A DNA stretch of 64,000 bases from Acidobacteriia bacterium AH_259_A11_L15 (GTDB taxonomy: Bacteria; Acidobacteriota; Terriglobia; Acidiferrales; 2-02-FULL-67-57): positions 18,147 to 82,146 of the forward strand of contig JALLOH010000001.1 of assembly GCA_027717655.1 (NCBI GenBank), written 5' to 3'. Below the pieces are notes generated by a model, which was not told the origin of the DNA, made no database searches, and saw only the letters and a program-made list of their open reading frames with translations. Positions within the stretch are counted from its first letter, which is position 1; each line of letters opens with the position of its first letter. Below are positions 36,128 through 44,036 of the stretch, piece after piece. Position numbers and translations under genes: made by a program.

Positions 36128-37807
36128 ATGTCCGAGACGCTGCCCATCCCCGAGGCCATCCTGGAAGTGGTGGAGCCGAGCGGCGGCCGCCGTCCCGTAA
36201 AGATACTGAAATCGCCCTTCCGGATCGGCCGCGGCCAAGAGGCGGCCAACGACCTGCAACTGCCCGACAAGCGCATCTCCCGCAACTGCGCCGCCGTGGT
36301 GTATGGCGACGGGAAGTTCCGGCTGGAAGACCTCGGCCAGCGGCACGGTGTTTTCATCAACGGCGAGAAGATCCAATCGCATCCATTGCAGGACGGCGAC
36401 ACCATCACCTTCGGGATGGCGGACTCCTACAGCATGGTGTTCCGCCGCGGGCCGGTGGCGAAGACCGTAGACCAAATACTGGATGGGCTGGAACACGCCC
36501 AGGAGGTCGAGCCGGGGGCGCGGGAGCTGCGGCATCTGAGCCTCCTGCTGGAGACGACGGCCCTGCTGCAATCGCAGCTCCCGATGGAGGACCTGCTGGC
36601 GCGCGTGGTGGACCACGCCATCGAGGTCACCGGAGCCGACCGGGGCGTGCTGCTGCAGGCCGAGCGCGAGGGCAGGACTCACCCAGTGCTGGCCCGGCAG
36701 CGCGGCGGCCGCTCCTTGGAACCGGAGGGCGTGCGGGTCAGCAGCACAGCCGTGCGACAAGCCTTGAAGGGACAAAAAAGCATAGTGGTCGAAAACATGG
36801 AGCAGGTAGCCTTGCGGGAGGCGCGCAGCGTGGCCGAGTTGGACTTGCGCTCGCTGGTCGTCATTCCCCTGCTGACGCTTTCCCAGTTGGGCGCCGGGGA
36901 TGCGACCTACGTGCCCAGCCCGGAGGACCTGCTGGGCCTGCTCTACCTGGACAGCCGCCGCCCGGTGGCCTTTTCGCAGCTGGAGCGGAAAGTCCTGGAC
37001 GCGCTGGCGTCGGAAGCCGCCAGCGTGCTCGACAACGCCCGCCTGGTACAGATAGAGCTGGAGCGGCGGCGGCTGGAGCAAGAGCTGACCATCGCCCGCG
37101 AAATCCAGCAGGCGTTGCTGCCCAAGGACTTCAAGCAGTACACGCACCTGCAAGTGACCGGCATCAACCGCTCCTGCCTGGCGGTGGGCGGGGACTACTT
37201 CGACTTGATGGAGTTGGAAGCCGACCGCACCGCCTTCGTGATCGCCGACGTTTGCGGCAAGGGGCTGGGGGCGGCGCTGGTGACGGCAATGCTGCAAGGG
37301 ACCTTCTCCGCCATGACGCTGGGGAAGGAACCCACGCAGGTGTTCGCCCACGTGAACCGCTTCATCTGCGAGCACTCGGAGGTGCAGCGCTACGCCACGC
37401 TGTTCTTCGGTACCGTGGACACCGGGGGCGAGCTGACCTACGTGAACGCCGGGCACCTGCCGCCGCTGCTAGTCCGCGACGGGCGTGCGGAAGCGGTGAT
37501 GGGCGCGGAGTGCCTGCCCATCGGGCTGGTCGCCGAAGCAACGTTTGCCGCCCGCTCGCAGAAGCTCCAGCCTGACGATACTCTGGTGCTTTACACCGAC
37601 GGCATCACCGAAGCAGTCGACACGCAGGACGAGCAGTTCGGGATTGAACGCCTGCAGGAAGCTGTCTCCCGCCACGCCACCGCGAACGTGCAGGACTTGC
37701 AAGCAGCCATCCTGGCCGAAGTGGAGGAGTTCACCCGCGGCGCCTACCAGGCGGACGACATCACCGTGCTCATCGTCCGCTACCGGGGCCGGTCAGGAGC
37801 GGAATAG
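36128..37807 (+). CDS. FHA-GAF-SpoIIE (PP2C-type) serine phosphatase
   Basis: 559 aa from ATG 36128 (GGAG 6 nt upstream). Domain order: FHA phosphothreonine-binding domain (about 10-115; [36 protein letters not shown]), GAF sensor (about 150-325) and SpoIIE/RsbU phosphatase (about 335-559; [56 protein letters not shown]). Such proteins usually dephosphorylate anti-anti-sigma factors in partner-switching stress regulation, and the FHA domain implies input from a Ser/Thr kinase. No partner genes are adjacent. Overlaps the ruvB 3' end by 15 nt. Confidence 0.92.
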   Translation: MSETLPIPEAILEVVEPSGGRRPVKILKSPFRIGRGQEAANDLQLPDKRISRNCAAVVYGDGKFRLEDLGQRHGVFINGEKIQSHPLQDGDTITFGMADSYSMVFRRGPVAKTVDQILDGLEHAQEVEPGARELRHLSLLLETTALLQSQLPMEDLLARVVDHAIEVTGADRGVLLQAEREGRTHPVLARQRGGRSLEPEGVRVSSTAVRQALKGQKSIVVENMEQVALREARSVAELDLRSLVVIPLLTLSQLGAGDATYVPSPEDLLGLLYLDSRRPVAFSQLERKVLDALASEAASVLDNARLVQIELERRRLEQELTIAREIQQALLPKDFKQYTHLQVTGINRSCLAVGGDYFDLMELEADRTAFVIADVCGKGLGAALVTAMLQGTFSAMTLGKEPTQVFAHVNRFICEHSEVQRYATLFFGTVDTGGELTYVNAGHLPPLLVRDGRAEAVMGAECLPIGLVAEATFAARSQKLQPDDTLVLYTDGITEAVDTQDEQFGIERLQEAVSRHATANVQDLQAAILAEVEEFTRGAYQADDITVLIVRYRGRSGAE

Positions 37808-38857
37808 AGGAGCCGAAGAGGAGCCCGGGGCGGGCGCGCGCCCGAGGTGTTTGTAGGCCAGCTCGGTGGCCACGCGGCCGCGGGCGGTGCGGTTCAGAAA
37901 GCCGATTTGAATCAAGAAGGGCTCGTAGACTTCCTCGATGGCGTCGGCTTCTTCACTGACGGACGCCGCCAGGGTATTCACCCCCACGGGGCCGCCGCTG
38001 TACTTGTCGATGATGGTCAGCAGCAGCTTGCGGTCCATCTCGTCCAGGCCGTAGCTGTCCACTTCCAGCATCTCCAAAGCGTCCTCGGCCACCCGGCGAT
38101 TGATCTTGCCGTCAGCGCGCACCTCGGCGAAGTCGCGGACGCGCCGGAGCAGCCGGTTGGCCACGCGGGGGGTACCTCGGGAGCGGCGGGCAATCTCCTC
38201 GGCGCCAGCGGCGTCAACCTCAAGCTCGAAAATCCGGGCGGAACGAGTGACGATTTCTTGCAAGTCGTCCGCCGGGTAGAAATCCAACCGGTGGACGAGG
38301 CCGAAGCGGGAGAGCAGCGGCTTCGAGACCAGGCCGGTGCGCGTGGTGGCCCCCACCAGGGTGAAGCGCTCCAGGCGATAGACCTGGGCACGGGCGCCCG
38401 GCCCCTTGCCGACAATCATGTCGATCTTGAAGTCCTCGAGCGCCGGGTAGAGGATTTCCTCCACGGTGGGCAGCAGTCGGTGGAGCTCGTCGATGAAAAG
38501 CACCTGGCGGAGCTCCAGGATAGAAAGGATGGTAGAGAGGTCAAGCGCCCGCTCCAGCACCGGGCCGGAAGTGGTCTCGATGCGCACGCCCAGCTCGTTG
38601 GCCAGGATGCCGGCCAGCGTGGTCTTGCCCAGCCCGGGCGGGCCGCTCAGGAGCACGTGATCCAGGGCGTCGCCGCGCGAACGGGCGGCCTCCACCGCGA
38701 TGGCCAGGTTTTCCTTGAGCTTCTTCTGCCCGATGAAATCTTTCAGCAGGCGGGGGCGGACGCTGAGCTCGAACTGGCGGTCGTCGTCGAGGGGAGCGCC
38801 CGAGAGGATTCCGCTCGTGTGGGGGCGGACGTTCAGCGCCTCTTTTCTCTTAGCCAC
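37793..38857 (-). CDS. ruvB: Holliday junction branch-migration helicase RuvB
   Basis: 354 aa from GTG 38857, which follows GGGAGCGCTGCA. AAA+ motor: Walker [14 protein letters not shown], Walker [10 protein letters not shown], sensor 1 [19 protein letters not shown] and the C-terminal winged helix ending [13 protein letters not shown]. It drives branch migration with RuvA at Holliday junctions. The start lies inside the last codons of ruvA (25-nt overlap), so translation is coupled. ruvC is not present in this window. Confidence 0.96.
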   Translation of the reverse strand: MAKRKEALNVRPHTSGILSGAPLDDDRQFELSVRPRLLKDFIGQKKLKENLAIAVEAARSRGDALDHVLLSGPPGLGKTTLAGILANELGVRIETTSGPVLERALDLSTILSILELRQVLFIDELHRLLPTVEEILYPALEDFKIDMIVGKGPGARAQVYRLERFTLVGATTRTGLVSKPLLSRFGLVHRLDFYPADDLQEIVTRSARIFELEVDAAGAEEIARRSRGTPRVANRLLRRVRDFAEVRADGKINRRVAEDALEMLEVDSYGLDEMDRKLLLTIIDKYSGGPVGVNTLAASVSEEADAIEEVYEPFLIQIGFLNRTARGRVATELAYKHLGRAPAPGSSSAPLFRS

Positions 38858-39435
38858 TGCAGCGCTCCCTTCATCAGGGCCTCGAAAGTATCCCTTGCTT
38901 TCCGGGATTGTAGCACCTCGCGCACGGCGCGGGCGGCCAGTTTGGGTTCGCAACCCATGTTTTCCAAGGCGGAGACGGCCTCCTCGGCAGCGTCGCTCAT
39001 TGGGGGCCCGGCAGGGGCGGGTTCCGAGGTCGCGAAGGTTCGGGAGAAGCGGTCGCGGAGCTCCTGCACGATGCGCTCGGCGGTCTTGGGGCCGATGCCG
39101 GGCACGACCAACGCCAGTGGGTTGTTGCGCCGGATGGCGTTGGCCAAGTCCTCGGGGCTCAAGCCCGCCAGGGCCATCAGAGCCATCTTGGGGCCGACGT
39201 TCCTGACGGTGAGCAACTGCTGGAAGGTCTGGCGCTCGGCCGGGGTCTTGAAGCCGTAGAGGGTGAGCGAGTCTTCGCGGACGTGGGTATGGACCGCCAG
39301 AGCCAGTTGCTTGCCGGTGGCCGGGAGCTGCGAGGTGGAATAGGGGACGCGCAGCTCGTAGCCAACGCCGTTGACTTCGAGGAGAATCTGGTAGGGCTGC
39401 TTGGAAAGAAGCGTGCCGCGCAGGTGCCCGATCAT
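38833..39435 (-). CDS. ruvA: Holliday junction DNA-binding protein RuvA
   Basis: 200 aa. Domain [32 protein letters not shown]; the two helix-hairpin-helix motifs are [21 protein letters not shown] and [20 protein letters not shown]; domain III contacts RuvB ([21 protein letters not shown]). It is the first gene of ruvAB. The promoter leaves almost no 5' leader and there is no Shine-Dalgarno sequence. Confidence 0.95.
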   Translation of the reverse strand: MIGHLRGTLLSKQPYQILLEVNGVGYELRVPYSTSQLPATGKQLALAVHTHVREDSLTLYGFKTPAERQTFQQLLTVRNVGPKMALMALAGLSPEDLANAIRRNNPLALVVPGIGPKTAERIVQELRDRFSRTFATSEPAPAGPPMSDAAEEAVSALENMGCEPKLAARAVREVLQSRKARDTFEALMKGALQWLREKRR

Positions 39436-39443
39436 CCGCCGCG

Positions 39444-39472
39444 ATTATGCGCGACCCATCTCAGAGAGTCAA
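39444..39472 (-). promoter_or_regulatory. ruvAB promoter, near-leaderless
   Basis: TTGACT and CATAAT on the minus strand are separated by 17 bp. The -10 ends 8 nt before the ruvA ATG, so the mRNA leader would be only 1-3 nt. Confidence 0.6.
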
Positions 39473-39829
39473 CGCACACACTCCCTGACTATCCCAGCGG
39501 CGTCCCTCGGCTCCGCTCCCTTCGGCCCCGACGCCTCGGGGCTCAGGGCAGGCGGGACAAGGAAGCCGTTGGGTTGAACGAAAAATAAGAAAGCCAACCG
39601 GTTCAGCCCACGGGCTTCTGCCCGTGGGAAAGCGCTCTGGCCGGTGGGGCCTCCCCCTTGGGGCGGGGCTGATTTTTGGCCGTTTGGCCGCCAGCGGGGG
39701 GGGCGCCGCACCCTACCCCCTGCCCGCTCGGCATACTCCGTATCCGGGCCCTACACGGCGTGTAGGGGGCATTCCTGAAACCGGCTAGGAGCAGGGGAAA
39801 GGCCCCCGGGTGCCACCCGGCGGCCGGCG
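39473..39829. repeat. Repeat-rich intergenic stretch between ruvA and the BMC genes
   Basis: No gene is evident. It holds a degraded copy of the 15-bp GCTCCCTTCGGC family (about 39500-39550), a perfect 9-bp hairpin CCCACGGGC-TTCT-GCCCGTGGG (39607-39628) and a second perfect hairpin CCCTACAC-GGC-GTGTAGGG (39749-39767). Confidence 0.7.
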
Positions 39830-40111
39830 CTAGGCGGTGCCTTCTTCGAGTTCGACGTGGTCAATGACGCCGATCACGGCCATGTCGATGGGGGAGTTGG
39901 GGCGCTCGACGGCGGTCATGGCGCAGAAGCCTTCAGTCACCACCAGCACGCGCTCCCCTACCCCGGCGTCCACGGCATCGAGGGCCAGGATGGGCTGGCC
40001 CTTGTCCGTGCCGTCGAGGTTCAGCGGCTGGATGTAAAGAATCTTGGCGCCCTCGTGGGAGGGAGCTTTCTGTGTGGCCCAGACTTGCCCGATGACGCGC
40101 CCAATCAGCAC
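39830..40111 (-). CDS. BMC-P shell vertex protein 1 (EutN/CcmL)
   Basis: 93 aa, GTG start. It matches the EutN/CcmL/PduN pentamer family throughout: MLIGRVIGQVWATQKAPSHEGAKILYIQPL, ILALDAVDAGVGERVLVV and AVIGVIDHVELEE. Pentamers cap the vertices of bacterial microcompartments. It is the last gene of the BMC operon and follows the four-helix-bundle gene by 4 nt; that gene's stop (AATGA) lies within the presumed ribosome site AGGGG. Confidence 0.93.
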   Translation of the reverse strand: MLIGRVIGQVWATQKAPSHEGAKILYIQPLNLDGTDKGQPILALDAVDAGVGERVLVVTEGFCAMTAVERPNSPIDMAVIGVIDHVELEEGTA

Positions 40112-40115
40112 TTCG

Positions 40116-40592
40116 TCATTCCCCTGCTTGTATCTTTCTTAGCTGATGGAAGAACTCATCTCGCTGTCGGCTTGCCCGCTCCACCCGGCGTGTTTTTTCC
40201 GTCAGGTAGCGTTGGCCTTTGATCGGGCTGTTCTGTAATGAGTCGGCCCACGCACGCAACTGGCGGGAAATTTTCTCCGCACCTAATTTCAAATCTGAAA
40301 TCTCAGATTTGAGATTCTTGAGGTCGGGCAGCCGTTCAAGCAAACACAACATCGAGCGCACTTCCCCTGCTGAACCACGGGCGATGTACAGAAAGGTCAG
40401 AAGCTCCTGCGTCGTGCCCCGCTCGAAGCCTTCCGCAATGTTGTTGGACACCGAAACCGCTGCGCGCTCGATCTGATTCCGCAGACTGGCCTGGCGCACA
40501 AAAGCATCATTTGAAGTAAAGGCTAATACGCGGACGCCTAATTGAATGGCGTCGTTCCAAACAGGCAATTCTTCAAAACGCGAATACTTCAC
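40116..40592 (-). CDS. S23-type four-helix-bundle protein
   Basis: 158 aa with a GTG start. It belongs to the family first seen in 23S rRNA intervening sequences (TIGR02436 type): FEELPVWNDAIQLGVRVLAF, SLRNQIERAAVSVSNNIAEGFERGTTQELLTFLYIARGSAGEVRSML. The C-terminal 40 residues are charged and extend beyond the usual 115-125 aa. Function is unknown; the gene is often carried on small mobile cassettes. Here it interrupts a run of BMC-P genes, and a characteristic conserved repeat lies upstream (40615-40653). Its product has no evident link to the shell. Confidence 0.9.
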   Translation of the reverse strand: MKYSRFEELPVWNDAIQLGVRVLAFTSNDAFVRQASLRNQIERAAVSVSNNIAEGFERGTTQELLTFLYIARGSAGEVRSMLCLLERLPDLKNLKSEISDLKLGAEKISRQLRAWADSLQNSPIKGQRYLTEKTRRVERASRQRDEFFHQLRKIQAGE

Positions 40593-40614
40593 CGTGCGCG
40601 GCTCCCGCTGTCCC

Positions 40615-40653
40615 TTCTCTATCCGTGTTCATCTGCGTGAATCTGTGGTTCCC
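40615..40653. repeat. Conserved repeat accompanying the four-helix-bundle gene
   Basis: On the plus strand ATCCGTGTTCATCTGCGTGA followed by ATCTGTGGTTCC. Repeats of this form are widespread in environmental bacterial genomes and are often found near S23-type genes. Here its far end supplies the last codons of the BMC-P 2 gene (TTDSRR). Confidence 0.75.
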
Positions 40654-40922
40654 TCATCTTTCACGTCGACCTTGTCGACAATGGCGACGATGGTGGTTTC
40701 GGTGGGCACCTCGGCGGGATACCAGGCGAAGCTGGCCTCGCGGCCGCGGCACCAGTAGACGGTTTCGCCGGCGCCGGCGCCAACCGAGTCCAGGGCGATC
40801 ACCGGCTTGCCGGTGGGCTTGCTCTGGCGGTCGAGCGGTTGGACGATGAGAATCTTCTTCCCCTCGAGCGCGGGGCTTTTCACCGTGCAGACCACGTTGC
40901 CGATGACTTTACCGAGGTACAT
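40629..40922 (-). CDS. BMC-P shell vertex protein 2, C-terminus from inserted repeat
   Basis: 97 aa. EutN/CcmL family: MYLGKVIGNVVCTVKSPALEGKKILIVQPLD, VIALDSVGAGAGETVYWCRG and IVAIVDKVDV. The Trp-Cys in YWCRGREASF differs from the usual VLvvxGs and may alter the vertex. The final residues (GTTDSRR) are encoded by the repeat linked to the adjacent four-helix-bundle cassette, so the natural C-terminus was replaced. It lies 5 nt after hicA. Confidence 0.92.
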   Translation of the reverse strand: MYLGKVIGNVVCTVKSPALEGKKILIVQPLDRQSKPTGKPVIALDSVGAGAGETVYWCRGREASFAWYPAEVPTETTIVAIVDKVDVKDEGTTDSRR

Positions 40923-40927
40923 CGACT

Positions 40928-41155
40928 CTAAAGTAGGTCGATAAACTGGTCTACGCTCAGGCCTGCATCCTTGACGAGCTTGCTCAAAGTTTCCACTTTG
41001 ACAGTCCTGTGTAAGGGAATTACCAAACGCTTTCTGGGATCGCTCGGATGTATCAGAACAGCATGGCTGCCCACAGTGTGGTCATGCAAATACCCAATCT
41101 TCATGAAGGCTCGAACGGCTTGTTGGCCGGATACATCACGAGGAAGCTTCGGCAC
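40928..41155 (-). CDS. hicA: HicA-family mRNA interferase toxin
   Basis: 75 aa, normal size. It has the double-stranded RNA-binding-like HicA fold: KLPRDVSGQQAVRAFMKIGYLHDHTVGSHAVLIHP, with the catalytic His in GSH, and LVIPLHRTVKVETLSKLVKDAGLSVDQFIDLL. HicA cleaves mRNA when free of HicB. It sits 2 nt after hicB, order antitoxin-toxin, and 5 nt before the next BMC-P gene. The pair has no spacing of its own from the shell genes, so it is probably transcribed with them. Confidence 0.92.
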   Translation of the reverse strand: MPKLPRDVSGQQAVRAFMKIGYLHDHTVGSHAVLIHPSDPRKRLVIPLHRTVKVETLSKLVKDAGLSVDQFIDLL

Positions 41156-41157
41156 AC

Positions 41158-41370
41158 TTAGGCGCCCACATCCACTTCGACTTCTGCCTCAGTCGGAATC
41201 GGCTGGTTATGCTTCTTGAGGCTCTCCAAATAAGCATGGATAGCTTCGCGGATGTTCGCCAGGGCCTCTTCTTGAGTCTCGCCCTGGGAATGGCAGCCCG
41301 GCAAACTGGGACAGCTTACGACGTACCCGCCACTTTCGAAATCAGGCTCCAAGGTGACGCGAAACTTCAT
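41158..41370 (-). CDS. hicB: HicB-family antitoxin (short form)
   Basis: 70 aa from ATG 41370; the ORF track's extra N-terminus overlaps the BMC-P 3 gene and is unlikely. The HicB partial RNase H-like fold is clear: MKFRVTLEPDFESGGYVVSCPSLPGCHSQGETQEEALANIREAI. It ends soon after and lacks the C-terminal DNA-binding domain of longer HicB proteins, so self-repression of the operon is not expected. It neutralises HicA encoded next to it. Confidence 0.92.
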   Translation of the reverse strand: MKFRVTLEPDFESGGYVVSCPSLPGCHSQGETQEEALANIREAIHAYLESLKKHNQPIPTEAEVEVDVGA

Positions 41371-41375
41371 AACGC

Positions 41376-41681
41376 CTATTTCTTCGATGCCGCGGCGGTG
41401 GCCAGGGCTTTTTCTTCGTCGAGGTGGATAGCGTCCACGACGCCGACGATGGCGGTGTCGACCGGGCGGTCCTTGCACTCAGAGGCCATGCGGGCGGAGC
41501 CGCCCTGCACCAGGAGCACCGTCTCGCGGAAGCCGGCGTCGACCGTATCGACCGCCACCAGGTAGTTGCCGTCATCCTTCCCGTGGGGGGAAATGGTCTT
41601 GACCACCAGCAGCTTCTTCCCTTCCAGGCGAGGGTCTTTGCGGGTGGCAACGACGGTTCCGACGACGCGAGCCAGAAGCAT
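41376..41681 (-). CDS. BMC-P shell vertex protein 3 (EutN/CcmL)
   Basis: 101 aa. MLLARVVGTVVATRKDPRLEGKKLLVVKTISP, YLVAVDTVDAGFRETVLLVQGGSARMA and AIVGVVDAIHLDEEKA are typical of EutN/CcmL pentamers. A short Ala/Lys-rich tail follows. It is the first of three BMC-P genes in transcription order and is separated from the BMC-H gene by a 109-nt gap with two strong hairpins. Confidence 0.93.
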   Translation of the reverse strand: MLLARVVGTVVATRKDPRLEGKKLLVVKTISPHGKDDGNYLVAVDTVDAGFRETVLLVQGGSARMASECKDRPVDTAIVGVVDAIHLDEEKALATAAASKK

Positions 41682-41704
41682 TAGCGAGATTCCAAGACCT
41701 CTCT

Positions 41705-41766
41705 CCCGGTGGCAGGAGCCACCGGGTTGGACGCTGGAAACCGGGGCCTGCGCTTCTTGGCCCCGG
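41705..41766. promoter_or_regulatory. Two stem-loops between BMC-H and BMC-P genes
   Basis: CCCGGTGG-6-CCACCGGG (41705-41726) and CCGGGGCC-10-GGCCCCGG (41741-41766) are perfect 8-bp stems within the only sizeable gap of the BMC operon. They could reduce readthrough or stabilise the upstream RNA so that the hexamer is made in excess over pentamers. No T-tract follows either stem. Confidence 0.55.
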
Positions 41767-41790
41767 CAGGCGGCGAGCCGTAAGTCCGGG

Positions 41791-42087
41791 TTACTTTGCG
41801 ACCAGCTCGGCGGCCTTGCCGATGGGCAGCACGTCTTCCAGCGACGGATGCGGCCGCGGAATGACGTGCACGGCGATCAGTTCGCCCACGCGACGGGCAG
41901 CCGCGGCGCCAGCGTCGGTGGCCGCTTTGACGGCGGCCACGTCGCCGCGCACCAGGGCGGTCACGTAGCCGGAGCCGATTTTCTCCCAGCCCACCAGCAC
42001 CACCTTGGCCGCCTTGACCATGGCGTCCGAGGCCTCGATCATGGCCACCAGGCCGCGGGTTTCGATCATCCCCAGCGCTTCACCCAT
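41791..42087 (-). CDS. BMC-H shell hexamer protein (PduA/CcmK type)
   Basis: 98 aa, a single BMC domain: [61 protein letters not shown]. The pore loop falls at KIGSG. Residues after about 85 ([11 protein letters not shown]) are a normal family tail. Hexamers of this protein would form the facets of the microcompartment. GGAGG lies 7 nt before the ATG. It is the only BMC-H gene in the window, and there is no BMC-T trimer gene. Confidence 0.96.
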   Translation of the reverse strand: MGEALGMIETRGLVAMIEASDAMVKAAKVVLVGWEKIGSGYVTALVRGDVAAVKAATDAGAAAARRVGELIAVHVIPRPHPSLEDVLPIGKAAELVAK

Positions 42088-42119
42088 TCACGCCTCCTCG
42101 TACCTTCCCGATGGATTGC

Positions 42120-42941
42120 CTAGCGAACTTTAGCAGATTTCACAGCTTCGTCAATCAAAGCTTCCAACTCTTCCCGGCTCACCCAGAAGCGGTCCCCGGC
42201 GGGCGTGCCTGGCTCGCCTGCCGGCCGGGCCGGGACGCGGCGGCCGTCAGCCGTAACCGGACAAACCTCGCTCAGCGGTGCCACGGGGGCGCCGGTGGCC
42301 CCGAAGTAACGTGCCCGCGCCTCAGCCAGCTTCCCCACCTCTTCGCGGGAAAGCAAGGCCTGGCGGCCGAGCAGGTGCGAGACCAACGAGATGCGGGCGA
42401 AGTGCTCCACCGTCTCCATGCGCATATAGGCGCTCAACAGGTCCGCGCCGTAGGTGACCACCCCGTGGTTGGCCATCAGGATGGCGTCGTACTGGCCCAC
42501 CAGCGGCGCCAAAGCGTCGGTGAGCTCCGGCGTCCCCGGAGTCCCGTATTCGGCCACTGGAATGCAGCCCAGCGCCAGCACCACTTCACTGATGAGGGCC
42601 AGGTTCAGGGGCAGATTGGCCGCGGCATAGCCGGTGGCGACCGGCGGATGGGCGTGCACGACCGCCTGGACGTCGGGCCGCCGGCGATAGATAAGCAGGT
42701 GCATCGCCAGCTCGCTCGACGCGTTGCGGCGACCGAGAATCTTCTTCCCCTGGTAGTCCACGATGGCTAGGTCGTCCGGCTGCATCATCCCCTTGGACAT
42801 CAGGGTGGGGGTGGCGAGGACGCGCTGGTTGTCGAGCCGGACTGAGATGTTGCCGTCGGTGGCGGCGATGTACTCCCGCTGGTGGACCCAGCGGCCGACT
42901 TCGCAGATTTCCCGCCGGTGCTCGTCCTCGGTCTTCTTCAT
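42120..42941 (-). CDS. Class II aldolase with a C-terminal encapsulation-like tail
   Basis: 273 aa from ATG 42941; ATG 42956 and a TTG at 42995 are alternatives. It is a Zn-dependent fuculose-/rhamnulose-phosphate aldolase family member: YIAATDGNISVRL, ASSELAMHLLIYRRRPDVQAVVHAHPPVA (Zn His pair) and ILMANHGVVTYG (third His). The fold would end near residue 215. A Pro/Gly-rich linker (ARPAGEPGTPAGD) and an amphipathic helix (SREELEALIDEAVKSAK) follow. That layout is the one known for encapsulation peptides that target enzymes into microcompartments. First gene of the BMC operon, 32 nt before BMC-H. The substrate is probably a sugar phosphate cleaved to an aldehyde. Confidence 0.9.
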   Translation of the reverse strand: MKKTEDEHRREICEVGRWVHQREYIAATDGNISVRLDNQRVLATPTLMSKGMMQPDDLAIVDYQGKKILGRRNASSELAMHLLIYRRRPDVQAVVHAHPPVATGYAAANLPLNLALISEVVLALGCIPVAEYGTPGTPELTDALAPLVGQYDAILMANHGVVTYGADLLSAYMRMETVEHFARISLVSHLLGRQALLSREEVGKLAEARARYFGATGAPVAPLSEVCPVTADGRRVPARPAGEPGTPAGDRFWVSREELEALIDEAVKSAKVR

Positions 42942-42966
42942 TCCCGGCGCGACCATCCCGCCAGGA

Positions 42967-42995
42967 AGAATAGCGAAAGCGCGCTTCGGCTGCAA
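42967..42995 (-). promoter_or_regulatory. Candidate promoter of the BMC operon
   Basis: TTGCAG and TATTCT on the minus strand are separated by 17 bp. Transcription would start near 42960, 4 nt before ATG 42956 and 19 nt before ATG 42941. The TTG start of the ORF track would be excluded. Confidence 0.45.
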
Positions 42996-43109
42996 TTGGA
43001 AACTTGTTTACCCCACGCCTGTAGTAGAGCGCACGGAGGTGGAACCAAGGCGACGGCAGGAGACCCTTCGGCAAGCCCGCCGTCGGCAGCCAAGCTGAGG
43101 GCAAGCAAG

Positions 43110-43126
43110 CCCCTGCCCTACCCAGA
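43110..43126. repeat. 17-bp intergenic repeat, copy 1
   Basis: CCCCTGCCCTACCCAGA is identical to 63164-63180. A related but shorter CTGCCCTACCAGA is at about 58374-58386. Confidence 0.8.
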
Positions 43127-43127
43127 A

Positions 43128-44036
43128 TTACTCCTGGGCCGGCAGCGGCGGGAGCGCGCGGAAAAAGACCCGGCGGCGCGGGATGTCAATCGTAACCACG
43201 AACTCACTTAACTGCTGGTTGCCGAGGACGCATTGATCGAAGGGATCAGGGCCAGCGCCTCGGCGAGGGTCGAAGACGACGGTCACGTTGGTGAAGAGGC
43301 GGCCGGCCAGCTCGAACCGCCCGATTGTGGGGGTAGGCAATCCCCCGCCCTCTTCCGCGCTGCGAATAGGCTGAACGGTGATCCCGAGGCGGGCGGCAAT
43401 TTGCCGGCCCAGAATCGCTTGGCTAGTTCCGGTGTCGATCATCATCAGGCAGCGGTGCCGGCCCTCCAACCGGGCCGGAACGTAGATGGAGGCGCCGGAG
43501 AGATTCGGGGGGGAGTGAAGCTCCAGCGGCAGGGGGAGTTGCTCGGCGGTGGGAGTGAGCTCGATGGCGCGCGGCCAGAGCGTCAAGCGCCCGGCGCGGT
43601 AGTCAATCTCGAAAACAAAATGCTCCATCCAGGTGAAGCCGATGATGCCCGCCAGCTCCACGCCCACCTGTTCGGACAGGGGGCCAAGGTCGCGGATGAC
43701 CAGTTCCAGGTCGCCGGCCACGGCCCGCCCAATCGCCAGGGTGCGGGCGCGGGCAAACCCGGGCCCGCTTCGCCCCGGGCGCCGCACCGGTTGGATGCCC
43801 AACCGGCGAGCCACTTGGGTGTCAAGCAAGCAAGTGGTCGTGCCGGTATCGAAGGCGAACGGCAGAGGCTCGGAGCCGTTGACCCGTACTCCCACCACCA
43901 AAATCGGCGGCCGGTATTCCAGAGAAGCAACCTGGAGAGGCTCTTGGGCCTGAAGCCCGTGAGGCACCGCCAGAAGCGCACAGGCGACCGGGAAGAGCGG
44001 AGATAGCTTGACGAGCGCAGCGCGAAGACAGCTCAC
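43128..44036 (-). CDS. Exported retropepsin-like aspartyl protease
   Basis: 302 aa, GTG start overlapping the glutamate dehydrogenase stop (GTGA). A signal peptide ([18 protein letters not shown]) is followed by two Asp-Thr-Gly motifs: [15 protein letters not shown] (about residue 63) and [15 protein letters not shown] (about residue 200). The gene therefore encodes both halves of a pepsin-like site in one chain, each with the hydrophobic-Asp-Thr-Gly pattern of the retropepsin-like bacterial family. It probably acts in the periplasm; targets are unknown. Coupling to glutamate dehydrogenase is by overlap only, with no obvious metabolic logic. Confidence 0.85.
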   Translation of the reverse strand: MSCLRAALVKLSPLFPVACALLAVPHGLQAQEPLQVASLEYRPPILVVGVRVNGSEPLPFAFDTGTTTCLLDTQVARRLGIQPVRRPGRSGPGFARARTLAIGRAVAGDLELVIRDLGPLSEQVGVELAGIIGFTWMEHFVFEIDYRAGRLTLWPRAIELTPTAEQLPLPLELHSPPNLSGASIYVPARLEGRHRCLMMIDTGTSQAILGRQIAARLGITVQPIRSAEEGGGLPTPTIGRFELAGRLFTNVTVVFDPRRGAGPDPFDQCVLGNQQLSEFVVTIDIPRRRVFFRALPPLPAQE

